Translations under genes and position numbers: made by a program | The notes under the pieces: model-generated | Database searches by the model: none | The model's input: only the letters and a program-made list of their open reading frames with translations | What the model was told of the DNA's origin: nothing | Shown: positions 1 through 5,781 of the stretch, one piece after another | How positions within the stretch are numbered: position 1 is the stretch's first letter | How the letters are laid out: each line of letters starts with the position of its first letter | Origin: an uncultured Ideonella sp. | GTDB taxonomy: Bacteria > Pseudomonadota > Gammaproteobacteria > Burkholderiales > Burkholderiaceae | NCBI GenBank assembly: GCA_946479475.1 | Contig: CAMLGG010000122.1 | Coordinates: 1 to 15,046 of the forward strand | Direction of reading: 5' to 3' | DNA length: 15,046 nt

Positions 1-769
1 ACTGCGAATCGAGCGGCAGGCGTTCGAACTCGCCGTCATTGCGGCGCACCAGCTGGACCACCAGCTTCATCTTCATCTTTCGCCGCACGGCGGTCTCGCC
101 GAAGATGGTCTTGATGTCGAGCAGGCCCAGGCCGCGCACTTCGAGCAGGTTCTGCAGCAGCGGCGGACAGCGGCCTTCAATGAAATCCGGTCCCAGGCGC
201 ACGAAATCCACCGCGTCGTCGGCCACCAGGCCGTGGCCGCGCGAGATCAGCTCCAGGCCGAGTTCGCTCTTGCCCAGGCCCGACTCGCCCGTGAGCAGCA
301 CACCCAGGCCCAGGATGTCCATGAAGACGCCGTGACGCGTGGTGCGTTCGGCGAACAGCTGGCTCAGGTACGAGCGGACCACGTCGATCACGTGGCCGGC
401 AGAGGCCGAGGTGATGAACAGCGGGATCTCGGCACGATCGCACATCGCCACCAGCCGGTCCGGCGCGCGCTGATCGTCGGCGACGATGATCACCGGTGGT
501 TCGAGCGTGACGATGCGCTGGATGCGGCGCTCCAGGACCTCCGGCGCCGCGTCGTTCAGGTAGGCCACCTCGCGCCGGCCCACGAGCTGGACGCGATAGG
601 GGTGGATGTAGTTCAGGTAGCCGACCAGGTCAGCGGCCGAGCGCGCATCGCGCACCGCCGCCTCGTCGAACCGGCGCTCGGGATGGGCGTGCCCGGCTAT
701 CCACTCCCAGCGCAGCGAGGGCTGGTGCTCTTCGAACAGCGCCTCGGCGCTGATGGAAATCGGCTTCAC
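1..769 (-). CDS. hprK: HPr kinase/phosphorylase HprK, C-terminus missing (window edge)
   Basis: Reading the minus strand from a GTG at 769 gives 256 codons open to the window edge. The protein starts [15 protein letters not shown]. It has an N-terminal regulatory domain (about 1-130) and a kinase domain with the Walker A loop GESGLGKS at residues 161-168, the Asp pair in VADDAV near 184-185, and the family signature [17 protein letters not shown] at 208-224. In the family it phosphorylates and dephosphorylates a serine of HPr, here the NPr/HPr of the regulatory PTS. Full-length homologues are about 310-320 residues, so some 55-65 are missing. The GTG lies 13 bases behind the ptsN stop, so co-transcription and translational coupling with ptsN are likely. 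The ribosome binding site is weak and no in-frame ATG lies between the ptsN stop and this GTG. Confidence 0.95.
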   Translation of the reverse strand, partial: MKPISISAEALFEEHQPSLRWEWIAGHAHPERRFDEAAVRDARSAADLVGYLNYIHPYRVQLVGRREVAYLNDAAPEVLERRIQRIVTLEPPVIIVADDQRAPDRLVAMCDRAEIPLFITSASAGHVIDVVRSYLSQLFAERTTRHGVFMDILGLGVLLTGESGLGKSELGLELISRGHGLVADDAVDFVRLGPDFIEGRCPPLLQNLLEVRGLGLLDIKTIFGETAVRRKMKMKLVVQLVRRNDGEFERLPLDSQ

Positions 770-782
770 CCGGGCGCGCCGA

Positions 783-1253
783 TCAGGCCACCGATTTCAG
801 CGGTTCCCAGTCGGCGATGAGCTGGTGCACCGTGGCCGCGTCCGGCGCGGTCTTGAGCTTGTCGCGCAACTCGCGATCCGAAAGCAGCTCGGCGATCTCG
901 GACAGGATCTCCAGGTGACGCTGGGTCGCCGCCTCGGGCACGAGCAGGAAGATCAGCAGGCTGACCGACTCATCGTCGGGGGCGTCGAAGGGGATCGGGT
1001 CGCGCACCCGCAGGACCGCCGCCAGCGGGTTCTTCAGGCCCTTGACCCGGCCGTGCGGGACGGCCACGCCGTGCCCCAGGCCGGTGGAGCCCAGCCGCTC
1101 GCGTGCGAAGAGGTTGTCGGTGACGGTGGCGCGGGCGATGGCGTGCTGGTTCTCGAACAGCAGGCCGGCGTGCTCGAACGCGCGCTTCTTGCTGGTCGCA
1201 TCAACACCCACCAGCACGTTGTCCACGGGCAGGATGGCGGCAAGGCGGTTCAT
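783..1253 (-). CDS. ptsN: PTS nitrogen-regulatory protein EIIA-Ntr (PtsN)
   Basis: A 156-residue protein of normal length for EIIA-Ntr. The motif [12 protein letters not shown] carries the phospho-accepting histidine at residue 67, and the whole chain reads as a single PTS EIIA type-2 domain. In the family it receives phosphate through PtsP and NPr and acts by protein contact on potassium transport, nitrogen and stress regulators rather than on sugar import. The ATG at 1253 is preceded by GAGAG at a suitable distance. It sits between hpf (upstream) and hprK (downstream, 13 bases away), the usual betaproteobacterial set. A TATAAT about 75 bases upstream and a terminator behind hpf suggest that ptsN-hprK can be transcribed apart from hpf. 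Confidence 0.95.
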   Translation of the reverse strand: MNRLAAILPVDNVLVGVDATSKKRAFEHAGLLFENQHAIARATVTDNLFARERLGSTGLGHGVAVPHGRVKGLKNPLAAVLRVRDPIPFDAPDDESVSLLIFLLVPEAATQRHLEILSEIAELLSDRELRDKLKTAPDAATVHQLIADWEPLKSVA

Positions 1254-1330
1254 GAACGGCTCTCTCGACGACTACGGTCAGACGGCGTGCAGTCTTTCGG
1301 CCGGTGATCCCTCCGGCTTTAAGGGGGCGG

Positions 1331-1336
1331 ATTATA
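1331..1336 (-). promoter_or_regulatory. Candidate -10 box for ptsN-hprK
   Basis: The minus strand reads a perfect TATAAT here, in an otherwise GC-rich 261-base gap between hpf and ptsN. It would start a transcript near 1324 with a leader of about 70 bases before the ptsN ATG. No good -35 box is found 16-18 bases upstream (the hexamer there is AAGCGT), so an activator or another sigma factor would be needed. Seen: the hexamer and its position. Inferred: promoter function. Confidence 0.45.
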
Positions 1337-1455
1337 GAAATCGGTTGCATCCCACGCTTGGAACAACGGCGGCGGCGGGCCGGGCGTTGACCCTGGATGC
1401 TGCGTTGCAGCAACAGTCTAACGAGTCCGGCTTGCCTTGGGTGGGATTAGTTCTC

Positions 1456-1486
1456 AACAAATGACAAGGCGGCCACTGGGGCCGCC
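1456..1486 (-). terminator. Intrinsic terminator behind hpf
   Basis: On the minus strand, GGCGGCC (1486-1480) and GGCCGCC (1474-1468) form a perfect 7-bp stem with a 5-base loop, followed by TTGTCATTTGTT. The hairpin starts 28 bases behind the hpf stop codon. GC-rich stem plus T-rich tail is the classical Rho-independent form; the T tract is interrupted, so some read-through into ptsN is likely. Confidence 0.7.
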
Positions 1487-1514
1487 CGATCGGGAATCGT
1501 GGGTCAGCGGGAGC

Positions 1515-1853
1515 TCAGGCGCTGGCGCCCTGGCGCTTGGCCGCTTCGTGGTGATGGTCCTGCAGCCTGTCCTTGTGGCGGCAGACCTGGCGATCGAGCT
1601 TGTCCATCAACTGGTCGATCGCGGCGTACAGGTCCTCGTGAGCCTGTTCGACGAAGATGTCCCGACCCTTCACATGCAGGGTCACCTCGGCCTTTTGCCT
1701 GCGTTCCTTCTCCTTCAGCTTTTCCACCGTCAGCAGCACGCTCACATCCACCACCTGGTCGAAATGGCGCGTCACGCGCTCTAGCTTGGTGAGCACATAC
1801 TCTCTGAGAGCAGGTGTCACTTCCAGGTGATGTCCGCTGATCGTCAAGTTCAT
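1515..1853 (-). CDS. hpf: Ribosome hibernation-promoting factor HPF, short form (RaiA/YfiA family)
   Basis: 112 residues starting [19 protein letters not shown], the typical N-terminus of the sigma-54 modulation / S30EA family. The ATG at 1853 is chosen over a start 33 bases further upstream because AAGGAGG lies five bases before it and the sequence from this Met matches the family. The protein lacks the C-terminal dimerisation domain of long HPF and ends in a short polar tail rich in His, Lys and Gln. In the family it binds the decoding centre of the 30S subunit and stabilises inactive ribosomes in stationary phase. It heads the hpf-ptsN-hprK cluster. The rpoN gene that often precedes hpf in proteobacteria is not here; corA lies divergently instead. 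Confidence 0.93.
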   Translation of the reverse strand: MNLTISGHHLEVTPALREYVLTKLERVTRHFDQVVDVSVLLTVEKLKEKERRQKAEVTLHVKGRDIFVEQAHEDLYAAIDQLMDKLDRQVCRHKDRLQDHHHEAAKRQGASA

Positions 1854-1889
1854 CGAGGCCTCCTTCGCGAAGCTGGGGTTGCTCACCGC

Positions 1890-1911
1890 GCCGGCCTAGG
1901 CCAAGGCCGGC
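1890..1911 (-). promoter_or_regulatory. Hairpin in the hpf 5' leader
   Basis: GCCGGCC (1890-1896) and GGCCGGC (1905-1911) are perfect 7-bp inverted arms around an 8-base loop; a 10-bp palindrome GGCCTAGGCC (1893-1902) overlaps the left arm. The structure lies 37-58 bases upstream of the hpf ATG, inside the transcript if the promoter at 1947-1975 is used. It leaves the ribosome binding site free. A role in stability or initiation is inference. Confidence 0.35.
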
Positions 1912-1946
1912 TTCATGACGCCAAGATGACGCCACCGGTCCGGACC

Positions 1947-1975
1947 AGTGTGCACGCGGCCCATGGCTTTGACAA
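1947..1975 (-). promoter_or_regulatory. Candidate sigma-70-type promoter for hpf
   Basis: On the minus strand TTGTCA (1975-1970) is followed after 17 bases by CACACT (1952-1947). The -35 is near consensus and the -10 is poor (three of six). The perfect 10-bp palindrome GGTCCGGACC (1937-1946) directly abuts the -10, where an operator could sit. Transcription would begin near 1940, giving a leader of roughly 90 bases with the hairpin at 1890-1911 in it. Confidence 0.3.
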
Positions 1976-2064
1976 GAACAGGGACGCCAGCCGCACCCGG
2001 TTAGACTGCGTCATTTGGTTCTGGCATGTCCTGAATCAAGCGCGCCGCCGCCTGCCCGCCGGGC

Positions 2065-2070
2065 GATAAT
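2065..2070 (+). promoter_or_regulatory. Candidate -10 box for the corA leader
   Basis: GATAAT matches TATAAT at five of six positions and is the only AT-rich hexamer near this point. No recognisable -35 lies 16-18 bases upstream. A start near 2077 would give a leader of about 187 bases before the chosen corA ATG, containing the mini-ORF and both hairpins described next. Confidence 0.35.
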
Positions 2071-2096
2071 CGCAAGCTTCGAATCGTTACCAGGAA

Positions 2097-2196
2097 GGTC
2101 ACCGTGGACAGTTCCCACCCTCGGTGACCGCCTGCTCCAGCGCACCGTTTCGGCCGCCCGGCCGTTGAGTGGGCCAGGGTGGGCGGTCCCCCACCC
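2097..2196 (+). promoter_or_regulatory. Structured corA leader: two hairpins with an alternative pairing
   Basis: Hairpin 1 has perfect 8-bp arms GGTCACCG (2097-2104) and CGGTGACC (2122-2129), with additional pairing of TGG and CCA inside. Hairpin 2 has 7-bp arms GGGTGGG (2177-2183) and CCCACCC (2190-2196) around a 6-base loop. A second copy of CCCACCC lies at 2114-2120, inside hairpin 1, so GGGTGGG could pair with either copy; the two folds exclude each other. Neither hairpin is followed by a T tract, so this is not a simple intrinsic terminator. Structure is seen in the sequence; switching is inference. No match to the M-box class could be judged by eye. Confidence 0.5.
2104..2127 (+). CDS. 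Possible leader peptide of corA (7 codons)
   Basis: A GTG at 2104 opens a seven-codon frame (MDSSHPR) ending in TGA at 2127. The ribosome binding site AGGAAGG (2092-2098) lies five bases ahead, stronger than that of corA itself. The frame runs through hairpin 1, and codons 4-6 cover the CCCACCC copy at 2114-2120, so a translating ribosome would free GGGTGGG for hairpin 2. Known Mg2+ transporter leaders in enterobacteria (mgtL, corL) use short leader ORFs; homology to those is not claimed. It could be a chance frame. Confidence 0.35.
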   Translation: MDSSHPR

Positions 2197-2263
2197 ATTC
2201 GCCCCCTGAAGTGACATGGCCGAGCCGGCCCGACAGCCCGGCCGGCACCGCTGGAGCCCCTCG

Positions 2264-3238
2264 ATGCTCAACGTCTTCACGCTCGACAAAGGACGCCTGT
2301 CGGGCCGCCTGCTGCAGGAAGAGATCGACTCGGCCGCCGAACTGGCCGAGGTGCAGCCCGTCTGGGTCGACCTGGAAGCGCCCACGGCCGAGGAGATCGG
2401 CTGGATCCACGGCCGCTTCGGCCTGCGCATCCCCGACAACATCGTCGACGACGACCTGGAGGAGTCGGCCCGCTTCTACGAGGAAGACAACGGCGAGCTG
2501 CACATCCGCTCCGACTTCCTGATCGACGACGACGTCACGCCGCGCAACGTACGCGTGGCCTTCATCCTCTACAACAACGTCCTGTTCTCGGTCCACGAGG
2601 AGGACCTGCCGGTGTTCCGCCTGCTGCGCCTGCGCGCACGCCGCATCCCGGCCCTGATCGAGGACGCGAAGGATGTGCTGCTCAAGCTGTACGACGCCGA
2701 TGCCGAGTACTCCGCCGACGCGCTCGAGGGCATCTACCTCAACCTCGAGAAGGTCAGCGCGCGGGTGCTGAAGGAGGAGGTCGACGACCGGGCCGCCGGC
2801 GAGGCGCTGGGCGCCATCGCGAAGGAGGAGGACCTCAACGGCCGCATCCGCCGCAACGTGATGGACACGCGTCGCGCAGTGAGCTTCATGATGCGCAGCC
2901 GCATGCTCAATGCGGAGCAGTTCGAGGAGGCGCGGCAGATCCTGCGCGACATCGACTCGCTCGATTCGCACACCGCCTTCCTGTTCGACAAGATCAACTT
3001 CCTGATGGATGCCACCGTCGGCTTCATCAACATCAACCAGAACAAGATCATCAAGATCTTCTCGGTGGCCTCGGTGGCGCTGCTGCCGCCGACGCTGATC
3101 GCCAGCGTCTACGGGATGAACTTCCAGCACATCCCGGAGCTGAACTGGACCTACGGCTACTACTTCGCCATCGGCCTGATGGTCGCGTCGGTCGCCGCTC
3201 CGCTGCTGTACTTCCGCCGCAAGGGCTGGATGAGATAG
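2264..3238 (+). CDS. corA: CorA-family magnesium/cobalt transport protein
   Basis: 324 residues beginning MLNVFTLDKGRL. The chain has an acidic cytoplasmic N-terminal domain, a long helical stalk (about 150-260) and two C-terminal membrane helices, with the selectivity-filter motif YGMNF at residues 283-287 and a short basic end (FRRKGWMR) on the cytoplasmic side. In the family five subunits form a channel gated by intracellular Mg2+. The start at 2264 is preferred over an in-frame ATG at 2216 because CTGGAG lies eight bases before it and homologues begin at this point; the extra 16 residues of the longer form are low-complexity and lack a clear ribosome binding site. The gene stands alone, divergent from hpf, behind a structured leader, so Mg2+-responsive control is plausible. 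Confidence 0.95.
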   Translation: MLNVFTLDKGRLSGRLLQEEIDSAAELAEVQPVWVDLEAPTAEEIGWIHGRFGLRIPDNIVDDDLEESARFYEEDNGELHIRSDFLIDDDVTPRNVRVAFILYNNVLFSVHEEDLPVFRLLRLRARRIPALIEDAKDVLLKLYDADAEYSADALEGIYLNLEKVSARVLKEEVDDRAAGEALGAIAKEEDLNGRIRRNVMDTRRAVSFMMRSRMLNAEQFEEARQILRDIDSLDSHTAFLFDKINFLMDATVGFININQNKIIKIFSVASVALLPPTLIASVYGMNFQHIPELNWTYGYYFAIGLMVASVAAPLLYFRRKGWMR

Positions 3239-3245
3239 CCGCGCC

Positions 3246-3328
3246 ACGACCGGAGGGCGCGAGCGCCAGGAAATCACGGTCGTTACGGAGGGTTGCCGAG
3301 CGCAGGGGGTAAACCCGCGTCGACGCTC
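3246..3328. repeat. Structured intergenic element, possibly a dispersed REP-like repeat
   Basis: Two hairpins lie side by side. The first has outer arms ACGACCG (3246-3252) and CGGTCGT (3277-3283) with an inner GGCG/CGCC stem-loop near 3257-3268. The second has GAGCG (3298-3302) and CGCTC (3324-3328) enclosing GGGTAAACCC. The element begins eight bases behind the corA stop and lacks a T tract, so it is not a canonical terminator. Its compact nested symmetry and extragenic site look like a REP-type element; only one copy is in the window, so repetition is inferred. Confidence 0.35.
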
Positions 3329-3335
3329 CCCCAGA

Positions 3336-3353
3336 GCCGACGAAGACGTCGGC
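3336..3353 (+). promoter_or_regulatory. Hairpin abutting a start codon
   Basis: GCCGACG (3336-3342) and CGTCGGC (3347-3353) form a perfect 7-bp stem with the loop AAGA, and the ATG of the next gene follows with no spacer. The only purine-rich ribosome-binding candidate (GAAGA) is within the stem and loop, so the folded RNA would hinder initiation. Seen: the inverted repeat. Inferred: control of translation. Confidence 0.4.
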
Positions 3354-3809
3354 ATGAAATCCCTGCTCGCTGCCGGTCTCTTCGCCGCATGCGCGGCCGC
3401 CAGCTCTCCGGCGCTGGCCCAGTTCAACACCGTGCCGACGGCCCTGCGCCCGGCGGCCGCCATGGTGTCCGAGGCCCAGAGCGATCAGGAGTACCGACGA
3501 GATGCCGCGCGGCGTGTCTACGAGGCCTTCCCGGGCCACATCCACAAGGGCAAGCTGCCGCCGCTGATGTACGCGATCGCCATCACCGAGACCGACGTGG
3601 ACACCGAGGGGCGGGTCGTGGACGTGCGGCTCACCCGCGAGCCGGCAGCAGCCAAGGAAGTCGGCCCCTGGGTGGTCGCCCTGCTGCGGCAGGTGGCCCA
3701 GTTCCCGGCGCCGGCGCGGCTGGCCCGCGCGATGACCTACAAGGAGATCTGGCTGGTCGACAAGAGCGGCAAGTTCCAGGTCGACACGCTCACCGAGGGC
3801 CAGCGCTGA
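3354..3809 (+). CDS. Small exported protein with a TonB-C-like domain, function unknown
   Basis: 151 residues. Residues 1-22 form a clear Sec signal peptide (Lys, a hydrophobic alanine/leucine stretch, cleavage after PALA at Ala22), which fixes the start at 3354. Residues about 62-150 resemble the TonB C-terminal fold: a stretch TDVDTEGRVVDVRLTREP, a helix, then QFPAPARL and a final strand pair. No transmembrane anchor or proline-rich spacer is present, so it is not an energy-transducing TonB itself; a free periplasmic protein is more likely. The neighbours (corA ahead, convergent glutathione S-transferase behind) give no functional hint. The family cannot be named with certainty. Confidence 0.75.
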   Translation: MKSLLAAGLFAACAAASSPALAQFNTVPTALRPAAAMVSEAQSDQEYRRDAARRVYEAFPGHIHKGKLPPLMYAIAITETDVDTEGRVVDVRLTREPAAAKEVGPWVVALLRQVAQFPAPARLARAMTYKEIWLVDKSGKFQVDTLTEGQR

Positions 3810-3879
3810 CCGGCTCGGGCCCGGCGGATGGCCAGGCAGACCAGGTAGAAGAGAGCCGCGCAGCGCCCGTGAGCGAATG

Positions 3880-3902
3880 AGGGAGGGAGGGAGGAGGAGA
3901 GG
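3880..3902 (+). repeat. Purine-only G-rich tract, (GGGA)3(GGA)2
   Basis: Three GGGA units followed by two GGA units form an uninterrupted purine run in the 275-base gap between two convergent genes. Three GGG runs plus GG runs could form a two-tier G-quadruplex, or a three-tier one with a defect, in the plus strand. It may also be a slippage-prone simple repeat. No gene is seen in 3810-4084. Confidence 0.5.
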
Positions 3903-3959
3903 CGCTCCCGGGTGACAGCCAGGTACTGGCAGGCTGCGCGGCTGAAAGAGGACGGACAC

Positions 3960-4003
3960 GGGCGTCGCAAACCCGCACCCGGGGCTTCGCGCTAGCGTCG
4001 CCC
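3960..4003. other. Imperfect inverted repeat between convergent genes
   Basis: GGGCGTCGC (3960-3968) and GCGTCGCCC (3995-4003) pair over nine positions with one central T-T mismatch, and the CCCG/CGGG segment between them can form an inner stem. It lies in the gap between the exported-protein gene and the convergent glutathione S-transferase gene, where a bidirectional terminator would be expected, but no T tract adjoins either side. Function not known. Confidence 0.25.
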
Positions 4004-4084
4004 CTGCTCTACGGAGTGTGCGCGTACGCCGAAGTTCCGTCCACCAGTGAGGTTTTTTCCGGTAACCGCGCCCTGGCCACCGAC

Positions 4085-4759
4085 TCAGGCGCCGGCCTTG
4101 GCCTTGATGGCTGCGATCTGCGCTTCCTGTGCCGCCTTGCGGTCTTCCGACACCTTCTGCGCCGAAGGCCGCTCGCCGACCAGCTTCACATACGGTTTCC
4201 AATCCACTCCGCCGTCGGCCAGCAGGTCCACGCCGTAGACCGCCTTGGTCGCCATCGAGACGAGCGGCAGCGAGACGAAGGCCGCGCAATCGGCACTCGT
4301 GAATTCGCTGCCGGCGACATACGGCTCGAAGCGAGCCAGGCGCTTGAACGCCGCGATGTTCTTGCCCAGCAGCTTGCGCACGCGGGCCTGGTTGGACTCG
4401 CTCACCGTGCCGCCGAAGAAGGCCTGCGGGTACAGCTCGCGCGCCACCAGCTCCAGGTGCAGCTCGATGAAGGTCGTCAGCTCGCGCACCTTAGCGGCGC
4501 CCCAGGCGTCGGCAGGGACCAGCGGCGGCGCCGGGAAGGACGCCTCGAGGTACTCGACGATCACCTCGCTCTCGCACAGGGTGCGGCCGTCCTCCAGCCG
4601 GATGAAGGGCACCTTGCCCAGCGGCGAGGCCGCCAGCGTGGCCTCGTCCTTCGGACCCGAGGCGACGTACTCCTCGGCGAAGGGAATGCCCTTCTCCAGC
4701 AGCACCATCTTGACCTTGTTGTAGTAGTTGGAGACGGCGAAGCCGCACAGCGTGATCAT
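4085..4759 (-). CDS. Glutathione S-transferase family protein
   Basis: 224 residues starting MITLCGFAVSNYYNKVK. The N-terminal thioredoxin-like domain (about 1-78) shows the cis-proline in GKVPFI (Pro51) and the glutathione gamma-glutamyl contact pair Glu63-Ser64 in CESEVIVEYLE; residues about 88-205 form the all-helical domain. The family conjugates or reduces electrophiles with glutathione in the cytoplasm; the substrate cannot be read from sequence. The ATG at 4759 is chosen over a GTG 18 bases upstream because GAGGAA lies five bases before it. The gene follows the EamA gene by 101 bases on the same strand, so it may be an operon tail or have its own promoter; a weak TAGACT lies in the gap. 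Confidence 0.9.
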   Translation of the reverse strand: MITLCGFAVSNYYNKVKMVLLEKGIPFAEEYVASGPKDEATLAASPLGKVPFIRLEDGRTLCESEVIVEYLEASFPAPPLVPADAWGAAKVRELTTFIELHLELVARELYPQAFFGGTVSESNQARVRKLLGKNIAAFKRLARFEPYVAGSEFTSADCAAFVSLPLVSMATKAVYGVDLLADGGVDWKPYVKLVGERPSAQKVSEDRKAAQEAQIAAIKAKAGA

Positions 4760-4860
4760 GGGGATTCCTCGAGACACCTTGAAATGCCGGCAGTCTAGCC
4801 AGCGCCAGCCGGCGCGCCTGCCGCACTGGCGACAGACTCAGTCGTCGACGGGGGCCCGAC

Positions 4861-5781
4861 TCACGCCGCCCGCGGCCGGCGGCTGACCAGGGCGATGCCG
4901 CCGGAAACGGCCACGAGCGCGAGCACGAGCCGAATCGTCAGCGGCTCGCCCAGCAGGCCGACGCCGGCGGCCAGGCCGAAGATCGGCGTGAACAGGGTGA
5001 ACGAGGAGATCTGTGTCGCCGGGTAGTGCCTCATCAGCCAGAACCACAGCAGGTAGCTGGCGAAGGTCACGATCACCGTCTGGAAGGCCAGGGCGGACCA
5101 GGCCAGCGTGCTGGCCCGCTCCGGCCAGGACTCGCCGGCCAGCCATGAAGCGCCGCCCAGCAGCACCGCCGAGACGAGCAGCTGGTACATCAGCGTCTGC
5201 TCGGCGGGCGCGCTCGAGAGCGTGGTGGCCCGGATGGTCAGCGTGGTGCCGGCCCAGAGCGCGGCTGCAGCCACTCCGAGCGCATCGCCCCACCACTGCC
5301 GGGGCGGTGCGGAACCGCCGCCGGCAAAGCTCTCGCCCAGCGCCATGGCGACGCCGGCAAAAGCCACCATCAGGCCGGCGAGCTGGCCGCGGCGAAGCTT
5401 CTCGCCGGGGGCGATCCACGGCATGCCCAGCGCCACGAAGAAGGGCGCGAGGTAGATGAACACCGCCATGCGCGAGGCGCTGGTGTACTGCAGGCCGACG
5501 AAGATGCAGCCGAACTCGAGCGCGAACAGCGCGCCTGCGGCGATGCCCGGCCAGAAGGTCCGCGGCGCTGCGGGCGAGGCGCGCAGCGGGATGTCCCGCA
5601 CGGCGGCCCACACCCCGAGCAGCGCGGCGGCCCCGGTCGAGCGCAGGGCGGCCTGCAGCAGCGGCGGGATCTCGGCCACCGCGACCTTGGAAGCGGTCTG
5701 GTTCAGGCCCCAAAGGGCTGCGCAAAGCAGCAGGCTGGCCACGGCAAGGGTGTCGAGATGCGAACGGCGTTGCACGGTCAT
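4861..5781 (-). CDS. EamA/DMT-superfamily transporter (RhaT/YdcZ-like permease)
   Basis: 306 residues with ten predicted membrane helices arranged as two EamA repeats (about 12-140 and 158-298). Typical features are the start ASLLLCAALWGLN, the SASRMAVFIYLAPFF segment closing repeat 1 and the TQISSFTLFTPIFGLAAGV segment closing repeat 2, ending in a basic tail. The family exports amino acids, metabolites or drugs by a drug/metabolite antiport mechanism; the substrate is not known. Its ATG overlaps the stop of the rhombosortase gene as ATGA, so it is translated with that gene as the last member of glnE-rrtA-eamA. Confidence 0.9.
   Translation of the reverse strand: MTVQRRSHLDTLAVASLLLCAALWGLNQTASKVAVAEIPPLLQAALRSTGAAALLGVWAAVRDIPLRASPAAPRTFWPGIAAGALFALEFGCIFVGLQYTSASRMAVFIYLAPFFVALGMPWIAPGEKLRRGQLAGLMVAFAGVAMALGESFAGGGSAPPRQWWGDALGVAAAALWAGTTLTIRATTLSSAPAEQTLMYQLLVSAVLLGGASWLAGESWPERASTLAWSALAFQTVIVTFASYLLWFWLMRHYPATQISSFTLFTPIFGLAAGVGLLGEPLTIRLVLALVAVSGGIALVSRRPRAA

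Noticed and set aside
233..820. Plus-strand frame opposite hprK
   Set aside because: Antisense shadow; the minus strand gives a full HprK domain with Walker A and family signature.
1969..1974. Plus-strand TTGACA as a corA -35 box
   Set aside because: The hexamer is perfect, but the nearest -10-like hexamer (TAGACT, 2002-2007) is 27 bases away, too far for a normal spacer.
2020..2040. Possible sigma-54 promoter (TGGCATG) upstream of corA
   Set aside because: The -24 half fits, but the required GC of the -12 half is missing at the correct spacing.
2099..3463. 454-codon frame opposite corA
   Set aside because: Low-complexity Val/Asp/Glu/His composition and no domain; corA with its YGMNF motif is on the plus strand.
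4051..4060. T6 run as a terminator between the convergent genes
   Set aside because: No stable stem lies directly ahead of it on the plus strand; the nearby CCAC/GTG pairing leaves a loop that is too short.
3051..4289. 412-codon minus-strand frame across corA, the exported-protein gene and the intergenic gap
   Set aside because: Arg/Ser/Gly-rich translation, no ribosome binding site, and it crosses three unrelated units including structured intergenic DNA.
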